Assembly: GCA_030549775.1 (NCBI GenBank)
Contig: CM060175.1
Coordinates: 41,543,415 to 41,607,414, forward strand
DNA: 64,000 bases
Direction of reading: 5' to 3'
Origin: Tamarix chinensis
Taxonomy: Eukaryota > Streptophyta > Magnoliopsida > Caryophyllales > Tamaricaceae
A program made the position numbers and the translations under genes. Under the pieces are notes generated by a model. It did no database searches. It worked only from the letters and a program-made list of their open reading frames with translations, and was not told where the DNA came from. Position 1 is the stretch's first letter; every line of letters starts with the position of its first letter. Below, piece by piece: positions 46,615 through 57,885 of the stretch.

Positions 46615-47619
46615 TGTCAATTATCTATAACACATTTAATTTTAGTTAAAGATAGTTAGTCGGTTAAATAAGCTTTAACAAAATAGGGGAAGATTTTGTG
46701 CCAAAAAGTATTGTCAAGTTTACTTCATGGTTATTCACGATAAAGTAGGCTTGGTTGTACCTAAAATTGATTATCTAAGTGGTTTTATCTTGGTAAATAT
46801 ATTGTTTGACTTAATTAACAATTTTTTAGCAAAAATTTCTAGGTCTTAAGATTTTTTTCCCTGAGAATTGTTAGGCTTTATGTAAGATTTTTACTTATTT
46901 AAACTAATATTGTTCATGTAAATCATAAGAGCTTTGATAACGGTTTTTAAGAGATTGAGAGTTGATATTCAATAGAGAAAGATTATTAGAAATTTCTTGC
47001 ACTTTACTAAAGATTATGTGTAAAATATGTTATGCTTCTTATAGTGTTGTTATTGATTTATGACTGAGATTTGCTTCATTATTAGTCTATATTTTGAATT
47101 TTAATTTTGCTACTGATCACTGAGGTGATGTCAATTGTAAACTATATTTGTTGAGTTTGTGTTCACGATGAGTATGATAGATTATATTCTAATGTTAGAA
47201 GTGTGTTCCAACTTAGTGTTAAGTTGATGAGTGTTTGAGAGTTCATACACAAAAAAAGAGTTACACTATATATTCCTACTTATTGTGAAAAATAAAAGAA
47301 TTGGTTAAAATAGTGGATGTATGCTACTTAAGAGAGAAGTATATCTTAAGTAGAGGAACCATATAATATATCGTGTTACTTTCTTTATTGATTTTTTGCA
47401 CTCGGAATTGATCCATTCAACATAGAGAATTATACACTTTAGAAGTAATTCCACATACAACTATTCAAGGAGAGATTAAGTCTTGAGTTTCTTCATCTTA
47501 AATAGGGAGTTAAAAGTTCTATCTTTTGAATTTTTTTCAATTTGTTAAAAAGTTTGAATACTTAATTCACCCCCAATCTTGAGTTTTTTTTATGTTATTT
47601 CACTGTTCTAAACCTAACA
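46615..47619 (+). repeat. 5' LTR of copia-1
   Basis: TG at 46615 and CA at 47618-47619. It aligns with 55835-56562 plus 57688-57885 through many shared phrases ('catggttattca', 'tttacttatttaaactaat', 'gatgagtgtttgagagttcatac', 'gagattaagtctt'). The start is placed by alignment. Confidence 0.75.
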
Positions 47620-47620
47620 A

Positions 47621-47636
47621 GTGATATCAAAGTAGG
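47621..47636 (+). other. Degenerate primer-binding site of copia-1
   Basis: GTGATATCAAAGTAGG follows the LTR end directly and resembles TGGTATCAGAGC with several mutations. Confidence 0.5.
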
Positions 47637-48345
47637 TACTATCAAAGATCTAACATCTCATACTCAAATTAGAAGGTGCACCTAAAACGTAGATTTTTGA
47701 GATATTTAATCAATTGTTAATTAACTCTTATGAAGTGTGTATTGATAAGATGGAATGAAGTGCTCTAATAGTCTAAATTTAGCATTTTCAATAGTAGACT
47801 TGAGGCTAAGAATAAGAAACTTAGTGAGAGGTTAAAACAACAAAATTCTAAAAATAAAAGGATAACTAATTCAATCACTAAATAACAAAAAATTATCAAG
47901 GAAATTAAGAATAATCAAACTAATGAAAGCTAGTTGAATTTAGAAAGATATAAATTAACTAACTTTAAATAATAATTAATTGGAAAAAAAGTGTTATGAT
48001 AACCAAAGTTGGCTAGAAGCAACAAAAAATGTTGAAAAAATGATATGGTAGTCCAAAAATTATTATATATAGGGGTTAGGGTACATTAAATAAAAGAAAC
48101 ACAAAATCATGGAGTTAAAAAAAAAGTATACAGGTTTTTCTACATACAAGATATGTTCACAATATGGTAATAATGGTCACACTAAATTTGATTGGCTAAG
48201 TAAGGTTAAGACCATGATTAGGAATTTTTCTTACATGAAAATTTTCTAGATAATGAAGGATTTGGTTTATAGTGCTACTAAACCATTAGGACCTAAACAT
48301 GTTTGGGTTCCTAAAATCAAAAATACATTCCTTAAGTAGGGGAAT
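47637..48345 (+). pseudogene. gag remnant of copia-1
   Basis: Broken frames. The only recognisable part is a copia-type zinc knuckle near 48150-48195, KICSQYGNNGHTKFDW, in which the second and last Cys ligands are lost. It precedes the protease, as expected. Confidence 0.5.
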
Positions 48346-49720
48346 GTAAGAGGAGGCAACATGTGGTTTCTAGATAATGGTTACTTAGACACATGACTGA
48401 GAACAAATATGAGTTCATTTCACTCTATGCCTTCATAGATGGAATTCTGACTTTTGGTGGTAGCATCAATGGTGAGATAATTGATTTAGTTAAAATAGGT
48501 AAGTCATCATCACATTTCATTGAAAATGTTTTGTCAGTAAAATATTTGAAGCATAATCTATTTATTATTTCATAGCTATATGACAAGTGGAGCAAAGTTG
48601 AGTTCCTCTAAACAAAGTGCTTGAGTATTAATTTAATTACAAGAAGGATGATGCTCTAAGGTGAAACATAAAACTATGAAATTTAATAATGAAAGCTTCA
48701 TGTGCATGAGTGTTAGTGAGGAGGATTTGTTCCTCTAGCATAGAAGGCTCATACATGTTAGTTTCAAACTATTGAACAAATTTACATCCAAACAACTAGA
48801 AGAAGGATAGCTAGTAATAAAATTTTTACAAGAAGGTGTATGTGCTACCCACACAAGAGTGAAACAAGTAAAATCAACTTTTAAGCCAAGGGAAATGGAA
48901 AGTGCTTCTCAACAACTAAAGCTTGTTTACATGGATTTATGTGGTCTTATGAGAACTACTAGACATGGAGGAAATATATGTTTGTAATTATGGATGACTT
49001 TTCAAGATTTACCTAGACTATGTTTCTACTCACCAAGGAAAAAACCCTTGATGAGTTCTAGAATTTTATTCAAAATGACGCAAAAGAAAACAAACTTGCA
49101 ACTTAAAACTATTAGATTTGATCATGTAAATAAGTTTGGTAATTGAAAATTCATTAAGTTTTGCATAACAAATGAGGTTGAACATAACTTTTTAGCTCAT
49201 AAAATTCACAACAGAATGGTGTAGTTTAACAAAAGAATAAGATATTGGAATAAATTGCAAAAACCATGTTATACTCTAGTGCACTACTAAGGAACTTTTG
49301 GGATAAATTTATGAACACTACATGCTCCATATTGAATAGAACCTAATAAAACTAGCTCTCAAAAAGGCTCCTTTTCAAATTTTTAAAGGAAGGAAACTAA
49401 TCATTGCACACTTTAGAAGATTTAGAAGTAAATTCTTAGTGTTGAATAATGGAAAAGATAAATTAATAAAGTTTGATGCAAGGAGTAATGAAGTTGTCTT
49501 TCTAGATTATTCCAGTCACAACAAGGCCTACAAAGTCTATAATAAAAAATAATATGAAAAAGGGAAATTTCCATGTGGTGTTTGATGAATCTAACAATTT
49601 GAGTTATGTACATGATGATGACTTTGACATAAGAATGATAAAAAAACATCAATTTAAGGGGAACAACAAACAATCTTTGATGGAATTGGATTAACAAAAG
49701 GAATAAATTCACCAAAAGTT
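48346..49720 (+). pseudogene. Protease and integrase remnant of copia-1
   Basis: The protease region has WFLDNGYLRHMTENK (DSG changed to DNG), then IENVLSVKYLKHNLFIIS (48393-48575 still open). GAG-pre-integrase has HRRLIHVSFKLLNKF near 48.74 kb and a damaged CxxC. Integrase phrases follow: LVYMDLCGLMRTTRHGG, VIMDDFSRFT, 'IRFDHVNKF', 'AHKIHNRMV', and near 49.5 kb a C-terminal 'FLDYSSHNKAYKVYN'. Frames change many times. The order is that of Ty1/copia, with integrase before RT. Confidence 0.7.
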
Positions 49721-49989
49721 GTTGAGAAATAGAAGGACCTAAGGGCTAGTGGTAATTCAACTCATATCTGAGTTTCCTAAAGACTAAGGAGTGCACATCC
49801 TTATGATCTCATCTTAGGAAGTAAACATTAGGGAGTTCAAATAAGATCTTTATTTAAGATTTATTGTACTAATTTTATCTTTCTCTCAACTATTGATCCT
49901 CATAATTATATTGAGGCTTTGAAGGATGTACACTCAATTATTTTTATGCAAGAGGAGCTAAATTAAGTTAAAAGAAGCAAAGTGGGGCA

Positions 49990-50291
49990 TCTAGTACCAA
50001 GATAAAGATAACAACATGTGATTGGAACTAAATGGGTGATCAAAAACACACTAGATGACTCTAGAATAATCATGAGGAACAAAGTTGTAGTTGTGGATAA
50101 GGATACAACCAAGAAGAAAGAACATACTATGATGAAACCTTTGCTTCAATAGCTATGATTGAAGCTATCAAAATTTTAGTGGCATACGTAACTTAAGGAT
50201 TTCAACTTGTAATAAATGGATATAAAAAGTGCATTCTTGAATGGTTATCTAAATGAATATGATTATTTTAAACAATTACTAGGATTTAAAG
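49990..50291 (+). pseudogene. Reverse transcriptase of copia-1, first part
   Basis: Reads VIGTKWVIKNTLDD, a broken middle, then 'MDIKSAFLNGYLNEY' and GFK. It stops exactly at the solo LTR at 50292 and resumes after it at DSKLPYYVY, so the empty target codons are ...GFK-DSK... Confidence 0.75.
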
Positions 50292-51402
50292 TGACATACC
50301 CCAACACCTAATTTTAATAATTATAGCTAATTAAGGATTTATTTAGAAATTTATTAAATAAATTATTTTTATTAAAATTAAAGGTAATTAATTAGGGCTA
50401 TTCAAGAAGAATATAATAGATAAATTTTATTAGAAAAGTTTTGGTATTTTAGCTAATTAAGGATTTTATTTTGGAAATTAATTAAATAAATTATTTTATT
50501 TAAAATAAGAAGGGAGAAAATAGTTCCAAATTAATATTAATTTTATAAATAATTTAATTAAAGAAAATTAGGGTTTTTTGCTAATTAAAATGGAATTTAT
50601 GAAAAACCTTTCAAAAACCATAATTTAACCTAAAAAGGAAATTTAATATTATATTATTTAAATATTATTATTTTTAAATATCCAAAATATTCATATTAAT
50701 TTAAATACCCAACCTAATTATTTTTCTCTTTTCCTTTTTCCCTTTTTCCTTTAACTTTCTTTTCTTTTCTTTTCTTCCTTACCCTCCCTAGACCTGGGCC
50801 AGCCCAACGGCCCAAACCCTTCTCCCTTTTCTTTCCTTTCCCATAGCCCATTCTCTTTCTCATTCCTTCTCCTCCTGCCACGGCCCAGTCCTCCTTTGCC
50901 TCCTTTCTTTCCTTCGGCGGGGCCAACCCGCGCAGTTGACCCCCTTTCCTTCCCCTCTTGCACGACATTTTCCTTCTTTTGCTATTTAAATGCTGCATTT
51001 TGCCCCTCGGTTTTAATGATCGTCGCCCGGCCGGTCTCCATCTTCTTTTCTTTCTTTCTTTTCGTCCCCGAACTGCCGGTCTGCCCCCACATTTTCTTCC
51101 TTGTTTCTTCTTCCCCTTCCTCTCGTCAACCACCTGCCATTCCCGTCGACCTGCACCTCTGAGATTAACGCCGCCAACCTCACCCGTTTAACCAGCCATT
51201 TCTCCCTTATTTTCCCTGTTGTTTTGTCGATCACGCTGACCCAAACCATTTTATCCCTCTTCTCACGCAGTTCCTCCTTTTCCTACCCATTCCCTTGCCA
51301 CGAGTTTGACTGCCACCGGCCAACCATTGCCACCAGTGACTGAAACCCTACCTACATTACCCCCTAGCCGACCCACAGAACCCTAACCTCCCTTCTCAAA
51401 TT

Positions 51403-51410
51403 TATAAATA
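51403..51410 (+). promoter_or_regulatory. TATA box of solo LTR B
   Basis: TATAAATA followed by CCCCC, conserved in copy A at 2966-2973 (minus). It lies downstream of the pyrimidine-rich block and is the likely core promoter. Confidence 0.5.
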
Positions 51411-52028
51411 CCCCCATAATGAGCCCTGCATCGAACTTTTGATCCCTACCCAGAAATTCCTGACCTTGCCACCACCGCCACTTCAAACTCTTCAACCACT
51501 ATCGTCGGCCAACTTCGCTGCCTTCTCTACCTACCTAAGTCTTCCCTGCACCGCCTTTTAACTAACTATGCACCCTCGACCAACCCATTCTTTGCCTCTG
51601 CGACCCTTCGCGCCGCCGTCCACCACCACTTCCACCGCTATCGCCGCTCCTTTCACCTTCCAATCTGTTATGCAAACCACCTTATACCTTCGCCTACCTT
51701 TCTTTTCATCTTCCTCCCTCTCCTCCTCTCTTTTTCTTCTTCTTCCCCATTCGGCCACCAACGCGGTCATTATGCGCCGCCACCGTCATTATGTTCCTCT
51801 CTTCTAGGCAACCATAACCACCCTTACTTCCACCCTCCTTCTTCTTACTTGGTTCCCAACCTTCAACTTTTCCCCTTTTCTTCTCTTTTTCTGACCATCG
51901 CCATCGCCGCCATGCACCACCACCGATGCCGCCTATCACCACCAGCCCAAGATTGAACCCTAGACCCTCTTAACCCTTTTTCCATATTTTTACAAGCCTT
52001 AATCTATTTTATTTCATTTATTTGAAAT

Positions 52029-52354
52029 ATATTACTATTATTATTATTATTATTTATATTATTACTGTTGTTGTTATTATTATTATTATTATTAATGTTT
52101 TTATTATTATTTCTATTGAGGGTCGAAGCCCTATTATATTTTTATTTCGATTTTATTATTATTATTCTTATTGTTTCTATTATTATTGTTATTATTATTA
52201 TTATTATTATTATCATCATCACCATTAGCATTATTATTATTATTATTATTATTATTTCAAAATTATTATTATTCCATTATTATTATTACAACTATTTTAC
52301 TATTAGTGTTACTATTATTATTATTATTGTTATTGTTATGCGATTGTTATTATT

Positions 52355-52405
<51 letters not shown>

Positions 52406-52930
52406 ATCAATGTTAGTGTTATTATTCTATATAGGGCTGAAACCATATTGTGTCTATTTTGAATTGTAGTAGTGGTATTATAAATATCAAGTCTTACTAT
52501 TATTAATATTATTACTATTTTTATCATTAGCATTTATTATTATTAGTGTTGTTATTATTATTATTATTATTATGTAATAAGTTTATTATTATTCAATGTA
52601 GGGTTGAAACCCTACTTCATTTTATCTTCGATTATTATCATTACTATTATTACCATTATGATTATTATCATTATTATTTTTAATATTATTATAAATAATA
52701 TGTATTATTATTATTACCAATAGTACTTTTAATACTTTAGGGTAGCGTTGAAAACCCTACCTTATATTACTTTTGGTTTAAGTCATTTTATTATTATTAT
52801 TACTATTATTATTATTATCATTATTATTATTATTATTATTCGACTATTATTATTATTACTATTTTTATTAATGATATTTTTAGTATTATTTTGGGTGGAG
52901 GGTAGAAGCCCTTATACTACCATCCGTTCT
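52029..52930. repeat. (TTA)n field with a ~157-bp periodic hairpin motif
   Basis: Mostly TTA/ATT trinucleotides. At 52119, 52433, 52600, 52739 and 52899 the inverted repeat AGGGTYGAARCCCT or a variant recurs, with spacings of 314, 167, 139 and 160 bp. The field is therefore a decayed tandem array with a unit near 157 bp. Confidence 0.75.
52356..52405. repeat. (TTG)n microsatellite, about 16 units
   Basis: A near-pure TTG run. It produces artificial poly-Leu, poly-Cys or poly-Val frames on translation. Confidence 0.95.
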
Positions 52931-53391
52931 AACTCCTATTAATATTATTATTAGCATTTTTGGTATTATTTCGTGTAGTTATTATTTTATTTAGAAACCT
53001 AGTCTTGGGATAAGTTAGTAAATAATAGTATTTTTAGGAGGGAACCTAATTCTAGTTTGTCCATCATAATAGGTGAGACCAGTCAAAACCCTAAAGAGGT
53101 ATAAGAGCATGCTCCAAGACCGATGACGTTTTAGGTAAGGGAGTACTAAGGCCGTTTGTGTATTATGTGTTTTATATGTCATGCATGCCATGTGATGTGA
53201 ACTATAATGTATTTTATATTTATTTGTATAATTGTCATATATGCAACATGATATGGAGTTGAGGTAGGTTCGTGCATTAAATTGTGGCATGTGTATTATG
53301 TGTATGGGTTGTGTTATTATTGTGGTATAGTGTGGCCCATAAGACATGCATGATAGGTTTTGTAAAATAATGATGGGGAGTGTAATAATGT

Positions 53392-53612
53392 GGAGTTAAT
53401 GTTTGCATGGAGTTAGGGTCTGCATGGTGTTAGGGTTTGCATGGAATTCGGGTTTGCATGGATTTAGGGTTTGCATGATATTAGGGTTTGCATGGAGTTG
53501 AGTTTTGCATGGAGTTAGGGTTTACATGGAAGTAGGGTTTGCATGGAAGTAGGGTTGGTATGGAAGTAGGGTTTGCATGGAGTTAGGGTTTGCATGGGTG
53601 TTAGGGTATGCT
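53392..53612. repeat. 17-bp minisatellite, 13 copies
   Basis: Unit ggagttagggtttgcat, repeated 13 times with point changes and no spacers (221 bp). It is direct and unspaced, so it is not a CRISPR array. Confidence 0.9.
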
Positions 53613-53689
53613 ATGGTTGTGGTGGTCAACAAGGGTTTGGAGGATAGGAATAGTAGGAGTCAGTCATGCATGTCTGGGCAAAAGCTTCT

Positions 53690-54120
53690 GAATAAAATAC
53701 TTAAGACAGTAATCATTTAAAGTGAAAGACTATTAAGCCGGGTCTAAACCGATCCACCGGTTAGAAATAGTGGTGTGGACCTGTTGTCCCATAAGTGACC
53801 GATCTACCGGTGAATAATAGTGGTGTGGATTGTTGTCCCACAAGTGACTGGCCCACCGACAATAATAGTGGGGGATCCCGAGCTCAATAAACACAAACCA
53901 GAGCTGGCTAAAGCACTTAAAAGATACTAATTACTTACAGTGGAATACTATGTGAGTAGGAACCAAACCGATCCACTGGTTAAAAATAGTGGTGTGGACA
54001 TGTTGTCCCGCAAGTGACAGATCCACCAGTGAATAATAGTGGTGTGGACTATTGTCCCGCAAGTGACCGGCCCATCGGCTAAAATAGTGGGGTATTCCTG
54101 TACTTGCGTGGATTTGATAA
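53690..54120. repeat. 219-bp tandem pair with ~60-bp subrepeats
   Basis: 'accgatccac(c/t)ggtta.aaatagtggtgtgga' at 53748 recurs at 53967. Each unit holds two or three shorter copies of 'aatagtggtgtgga...ttgtcccrcaagtgac'. Confidence 0.8.
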
Positions 54121-54851
54121 AAGGCATGGTGTGAATTGAATTCTGATAAAAGATTAATTAAATAATTAATCTGGACTATTTGGGCCTTTATGTGTGGGCT
54201 TGATCATTATAAGCAGTATAATACTCTGCATGACTTTATGTATTATATGTGTGGGTTTGAAAATGTAAGTTGAATATTATCCTACATGATTTTATGTCCT
54301 TGTGTGTTGGCCTTAGTGCTCGGTTACCTTGCTCAGTATGTAGCGTACTAATCACCTTTTTTATGGGTGCTGCTCATTCCCACGAGCAGAAGGCCCGTTT
54401 GACGTGTTGCAGGTGGGTGATGTCTTCTTTGATGCCATCGATGTCTATGGGATATCAGGTGAGGCCGAGTGATGTTTTGAGGCTGGATCAAGTCCAGGAG
54501 TGGCGTGGCCATTTTTCTATTACGAGGTTATTATTCTTTTTCTCTTTTAGCTATGTTTGAAACTCTAGAAATAATTTTAATATTATAGCCATTTTTCTTC
54601 TCTGAAGAACTATCTCTTGTATTTTGGATTATGTAAAATTTATGCCTACTCTGATTATTGATTTGCGAACTTTAATTTATGTATTAATGTGTGATGATGG
54701 CAATGTTTTTCTTAGCCTTAGCACTTGGTACTGGAATGGTAGGAGTGAACAGGTCTGGTACTAAGTGTGGTTGTAGCATCCCCAGAATTTATGGGTTTTA
54801 AATTTAAAGGTTTGTGAAAAAAAAAGGTAAATTTTGGGGTGTTACATAAAG

Positions 54852-55290
54852 ATTCTAAGTTGCCTTATTATGTTTACAATCTGGGTAAGGTACTGTATGG
54901 ACTAAAATAGGCACCCCAAGCATAGTATAAGAGACTGTCAAAATGTTTTATGGATAACAAGTTTGTTAGTTGTTAAGGGGATAAGATATTGCTCCTAAGG
55001 ACACAAGGACCTGATTCCATAATAGTATAAATCTATGTTGATGATATCATATTTGGTGCTACTAACAATGTTTTATGTGATGAGCTTGTAGATCTAAGAA
55101 AAGGTGAATTTGAGATGAGCATGATAGAAGACTTAAAGTTTCCCTAGGCTTGTAGATCAAGCAAACAAAATAAGGACAATGATACATCATTACAAGTACT
55201 TGAAGGAACTAATTAGAAAATATGTCTCAAGTAATGCCAAATTCTATGACCCACAAATTTCAAACTAAACAAAGATGGAAAAGGTAAAAA
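54852..55290 (+). pseudogene. Reverse transcriptase of copia-1, second part
   Basis: Continues with DSKLPYYVYNLGKVLYGLK, then stops and shifts, 'LLRTQGPDSIIV' and IYVDDIIFGATN. The catalytic YVDD box is still intact (about 55032-55043). It ends in broken thumb sequence ('KYLKELIRKY'). Confidence 0.75.
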
Positions 55291-55291
55291 T

Positions 55292-55834
55292 GTGGAAGAG
55301 AAGACCTATAGAGGTATGATCGGTTCATTACTATATCTTACTACCAAAATACCTAATGTAGCATTTAGTGTTTGTCTTTGTGTAAGGCTTAAAGAAAACC
55401 AAAAGGAACCTCATTTAGAAAGTGTGAAATGGATCCTTAGATATCTCAAAGGAACTAATAATCTCTATTTGTGGTATCTCAAAGGACATAACCTTAAACT
55501 TTATGGATACAGTGATGTAGATTTTTGCAGGTTATTTAGTGGACAGAAAGAGTACATCTGCTATGGTGAAGTATCTTAGATAATTTTTGATATCTTGAGT
55601 CTCTAAGAAATAAAAGTTAGTTGCACTCTCAATTGCTAAAGCTGAATATGTTTAGGATGTTGCATGATGTGCTTATTTACTTTAGATTAAGCAATAGTTT
55701 CATGGTTATGGTGTTTAGAATGATTGTGTTCCAATCATGTGTTATAATACTAGAGTTATTAACATTCCTAAAAATTAATTGCAAAATTCAAGGAAAAACA
55801 AATCGATATATTTGCATCACTCACTAAGAGATAA
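55292..55834 (+). pseudogene. RNase H region of copia-1
   Basis: An open stretch (55292-55579) holds GMIGSLLYLTTKIPNVAFSV, LRYLKGTNNLYLWY and LYGYSDVDFCR. The last is the YSDADFAG-type segment with the first catalytic Asp, though Ala and Gly are changed. The rest decays before the 3' LTR. The expected polypurine tract is reduced to 'actaagagataa'. Confidence 0.75.
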
Positions 55835-57885
55835 TGTTGAAAAATGACTTATAATTTTATTTAAAGATAATTAATTAGTAAAATTAGTATTAATAGAAAA
55901 GGTGAATATTTTGTGATTGCATGTTTTTCCTAGTTTAATTCATGGTTATTCATGGTATAGTAAGCTTGGTCCTAGTTAACACTAATTATATAAGTGGTTT
56001 TATATTGCTAAATATATTGTTCCACTTAATTAACTTATTTTTAGCTAAAAGCTCTAGTTTTATGATTTTTTTGCTGATAATTTTCAAGCTTTACATAAGA
56101 TCTTTACTTATTTAAACTAATCTTTTTCATGTAAATCATAAGAGCTTTGCTAAGGCTTTTAAACAGAATCAAGAGCTCATAATCAATGGAGACATTTTTT
56201 TAGAGAGTTCTCCTACTTTACTAAGAATTTATGCAAAATATGTTGTTATTGAGTTCCCACTAAGAGTTGCTTCATTATTAGTATATATTTTGAGTTTTAA
56301 TTTCACTGTTATTCACCAAGGGGAGATTATTAGCAAACTAGAGCTATTGAATGTGTGCGTACTTTGAGTAAGGTGGGTTGGCTTCTAGAGTTAGAAGTGT
56401 GTTTAACTTAGAGTTTAGTTGATGAGTGTTTGAGAGTTCATACACAAAAAGAGTTGTACTATCTATTCCTAATTATTGTAATAAATAAGAGAAGTATCTA
56501 GGATTGCAGATATATGCTACTTAAGAGAGGAGTATCAATTGAGAGAAACTACATAATATTTAGGGTATGCTTGGGATGAGGGAAATGGATAAATGGGGAA
56601 TGATTAAAGGGGATAATAGTTAAGGGGGGAAATTTATCCACCTTTCTTATTTGGTATACAAAGGTAAATTATTCTAGGGAATATTTTTCTTATGTTTGGT
56701 TTGGGAGGAATAACTTATGTTAGAATAATATTTTCTTTTACTTTATTAGCATGAAAAATTAGTAATATTTTTATTAGATATAAAATATAAATAATTATTT
56801 ATCACATAAATCAAAATTTAATATATTATATTTTTTTAATTTAAGTTTTATAAATCAAAATAACATATTACAATAACTAAAAAAATCTATGAAAGAAACT
56901 AATCAAGATATATTATAACAATATTTGAAATAAGACATTTACAATTAATTCACATACTAAATATTCAATAACTAAAAAGATAACAATTATCTATTAAAAC
57001 ATAATAAAAGTCTACAAACTTCATCTAATATCAAACGGCTATTTTATTGTTGTTCTCGAATTAAGAGGTACCGCCTCTATCTGTTGCGATGGCGAAATAA
57101 GGAATCACTTCCAACTAGTGTTGTATCAATACGGAAATGAGAATGAAAATAATAATTATTAAAATATGTTTATGTATATTTTTAAAAACATAAAGATACA
57201 AAAATAAATAAAAATATTTTTGAGACTAAAATAATAAATCAAAAAAATGTTTTGTCACTATTTACACAAATAAAAAAGTATGGTTTGACTTTTTTATGAT
57301 TTTTTGGATTCGGTGTAAAAAAAAGGAAAAAAAAAGGTAGACCTATTAAAATAAAATTAATTATGAGTTTGAAGTTTTGAACCACAAACAAAAAGCATCT
57401 TAACAAAAGGAAGAACAACCACGTGTTGGGAAAAATCTAGACCAAGAATAGCACGCGAGTCCGAGTCTTTGCCAAAACAAATGTGAATCGTGGGACTGAA
57501 GAAAATTTTGGACTACAGTACGAGAGAAAAAAATTACCCACCAGTACATTCGGGAAATAATTTTCCCTCACCCAAAAGCATAATTTTACTCCGAAATAAA
57601 TTTCTTCCTATACTAAATATAAATAAAAAGGGAAATAATTTCCCTTGTAATTTTTACACCAGCTTTACTCCCATACCAAACATAACCTTAGTGTTATTTT
57701 ATTCATTGCTTTCTACACTTGGAACATATCCATTCAACACAGGGCATTAAAAATTTTAGAAGTACTTCCACGTACAACTATTTAAGAAGAGATTAAGTCT
57801 TAGGTTTCTTCATCTTAAGCAAGGAGTTAAAAGTTGTAACTTTTGAATTTTATTAAGTTGTTAAATAGTCTGAATACTCAACTCT
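55835..57885 (+). repeat. 3' LTR of copia-1, interrupted
   Basis: Two LTR pieces, 55835-56562 and 57688-57885, match the 5' LTR in order around the nested Harbinger-like element. The terminal ~50 bases are not recognisable. Confidence 0.75.
56563..57687. mobile_element. Non-autonomous PIF/Harbinger-like element, 1125 bp
   Basis: Flanked by TTA (56560-56562 and 57688-57690), the target type of PIF/Harbinger elements. The termini are imperfect inverted repeats: GGGTATGCTTGGGATGAGGG on the left, and GGTTATGTTTGGTATGGGAG on the right when read inward. Excising it restores alignment of the copia-1 LTRs. There is no transposase. It is long for a MITE, so it may be a deletion derivative. A near-palindrome gggaaataatttccc lies about 50 bp from the right end. 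Confidence 0.75.

Larger units (their letters stand above)
50292..54846 (+). mobile_element. Solo long LTR (copy B), 4555 bp, inside copia-1 RT
   Basis: TG...CA ends (TGACATACCCC and GGGGTGTTACA) with a perfect duplication TAAAG (50287-50291 and 54847-54851). Removing the unit and one duplication rejoins RT in frame. It holds no gag or pol. In order it has an AT-rich head, a pyrimidine-rich GC-richer block (50.72-51.95 kb), a TATA box, (TTA)n with periodic hairpin motifs, a (TTG)n run, a 17-bp minisatellite, a 219-bp tandem pair, and a non-repetitive 3' part resembling the transcript end of long chromoviral LTRs. Homology to copy A covers the first 1.75 kb. It is best read as a solo LTR of a Tekay/Del-type gypsy element. 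The alternative, a non-autonomous element without internal region, is less likely. Confidence 0.8.
46615..57885 (+). mobile_element. Ancient Ty1/copia element with two nested insertions (copia-1)
   Basis: The 5' LTR (46615-47619) and a matching but interrupted 3' LTR (from 55835) flank gag, protease, integrase, RT and RNase H remnants in copia order. A degenerate primer-binding site follows the 5' LTR. A 4555-bp solo LTR splits RT, and a 1125-bp Harbinger-like element splits the 3' LTR. Protein phrases resemble the SIRE/Maximus branch, but that assignment is from memory. All frames are heavily broken and the LTRs differ strongly, so this is the oldest well-defined element here. The last ~50 bases of the 3' LTR are missing or unrecognisable. 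Confidence 0.85.

Noticed and set aside
50714..51942. GC-richer open frames on both strands, looking like a small gene cluster
   Set aside because: This is the same LTR block as in copy A, low-complexity and overlapping on both strands, with no domain and inside an element bounded by TAAAG.
52068..52533. Frames with long runs of Leu, Ile, Thr or Cys
   Set aside because: Direct translations of (TTA)n and (TTG)n microsatellites.
53392..53612. CRISPR-like regular repeats
   Set aside because: Seventeen-base units are contiguous without spacers, in plant DNA inside an LTR; it is a minisatellite.
54270..54560. A 96-residue frame with Cys and Met, resembling a host protein
   Set aside because: It lies wholly inside solo LTR B near its 3' end, has no recognised domain and fits the transcript-end region of long LTRs.
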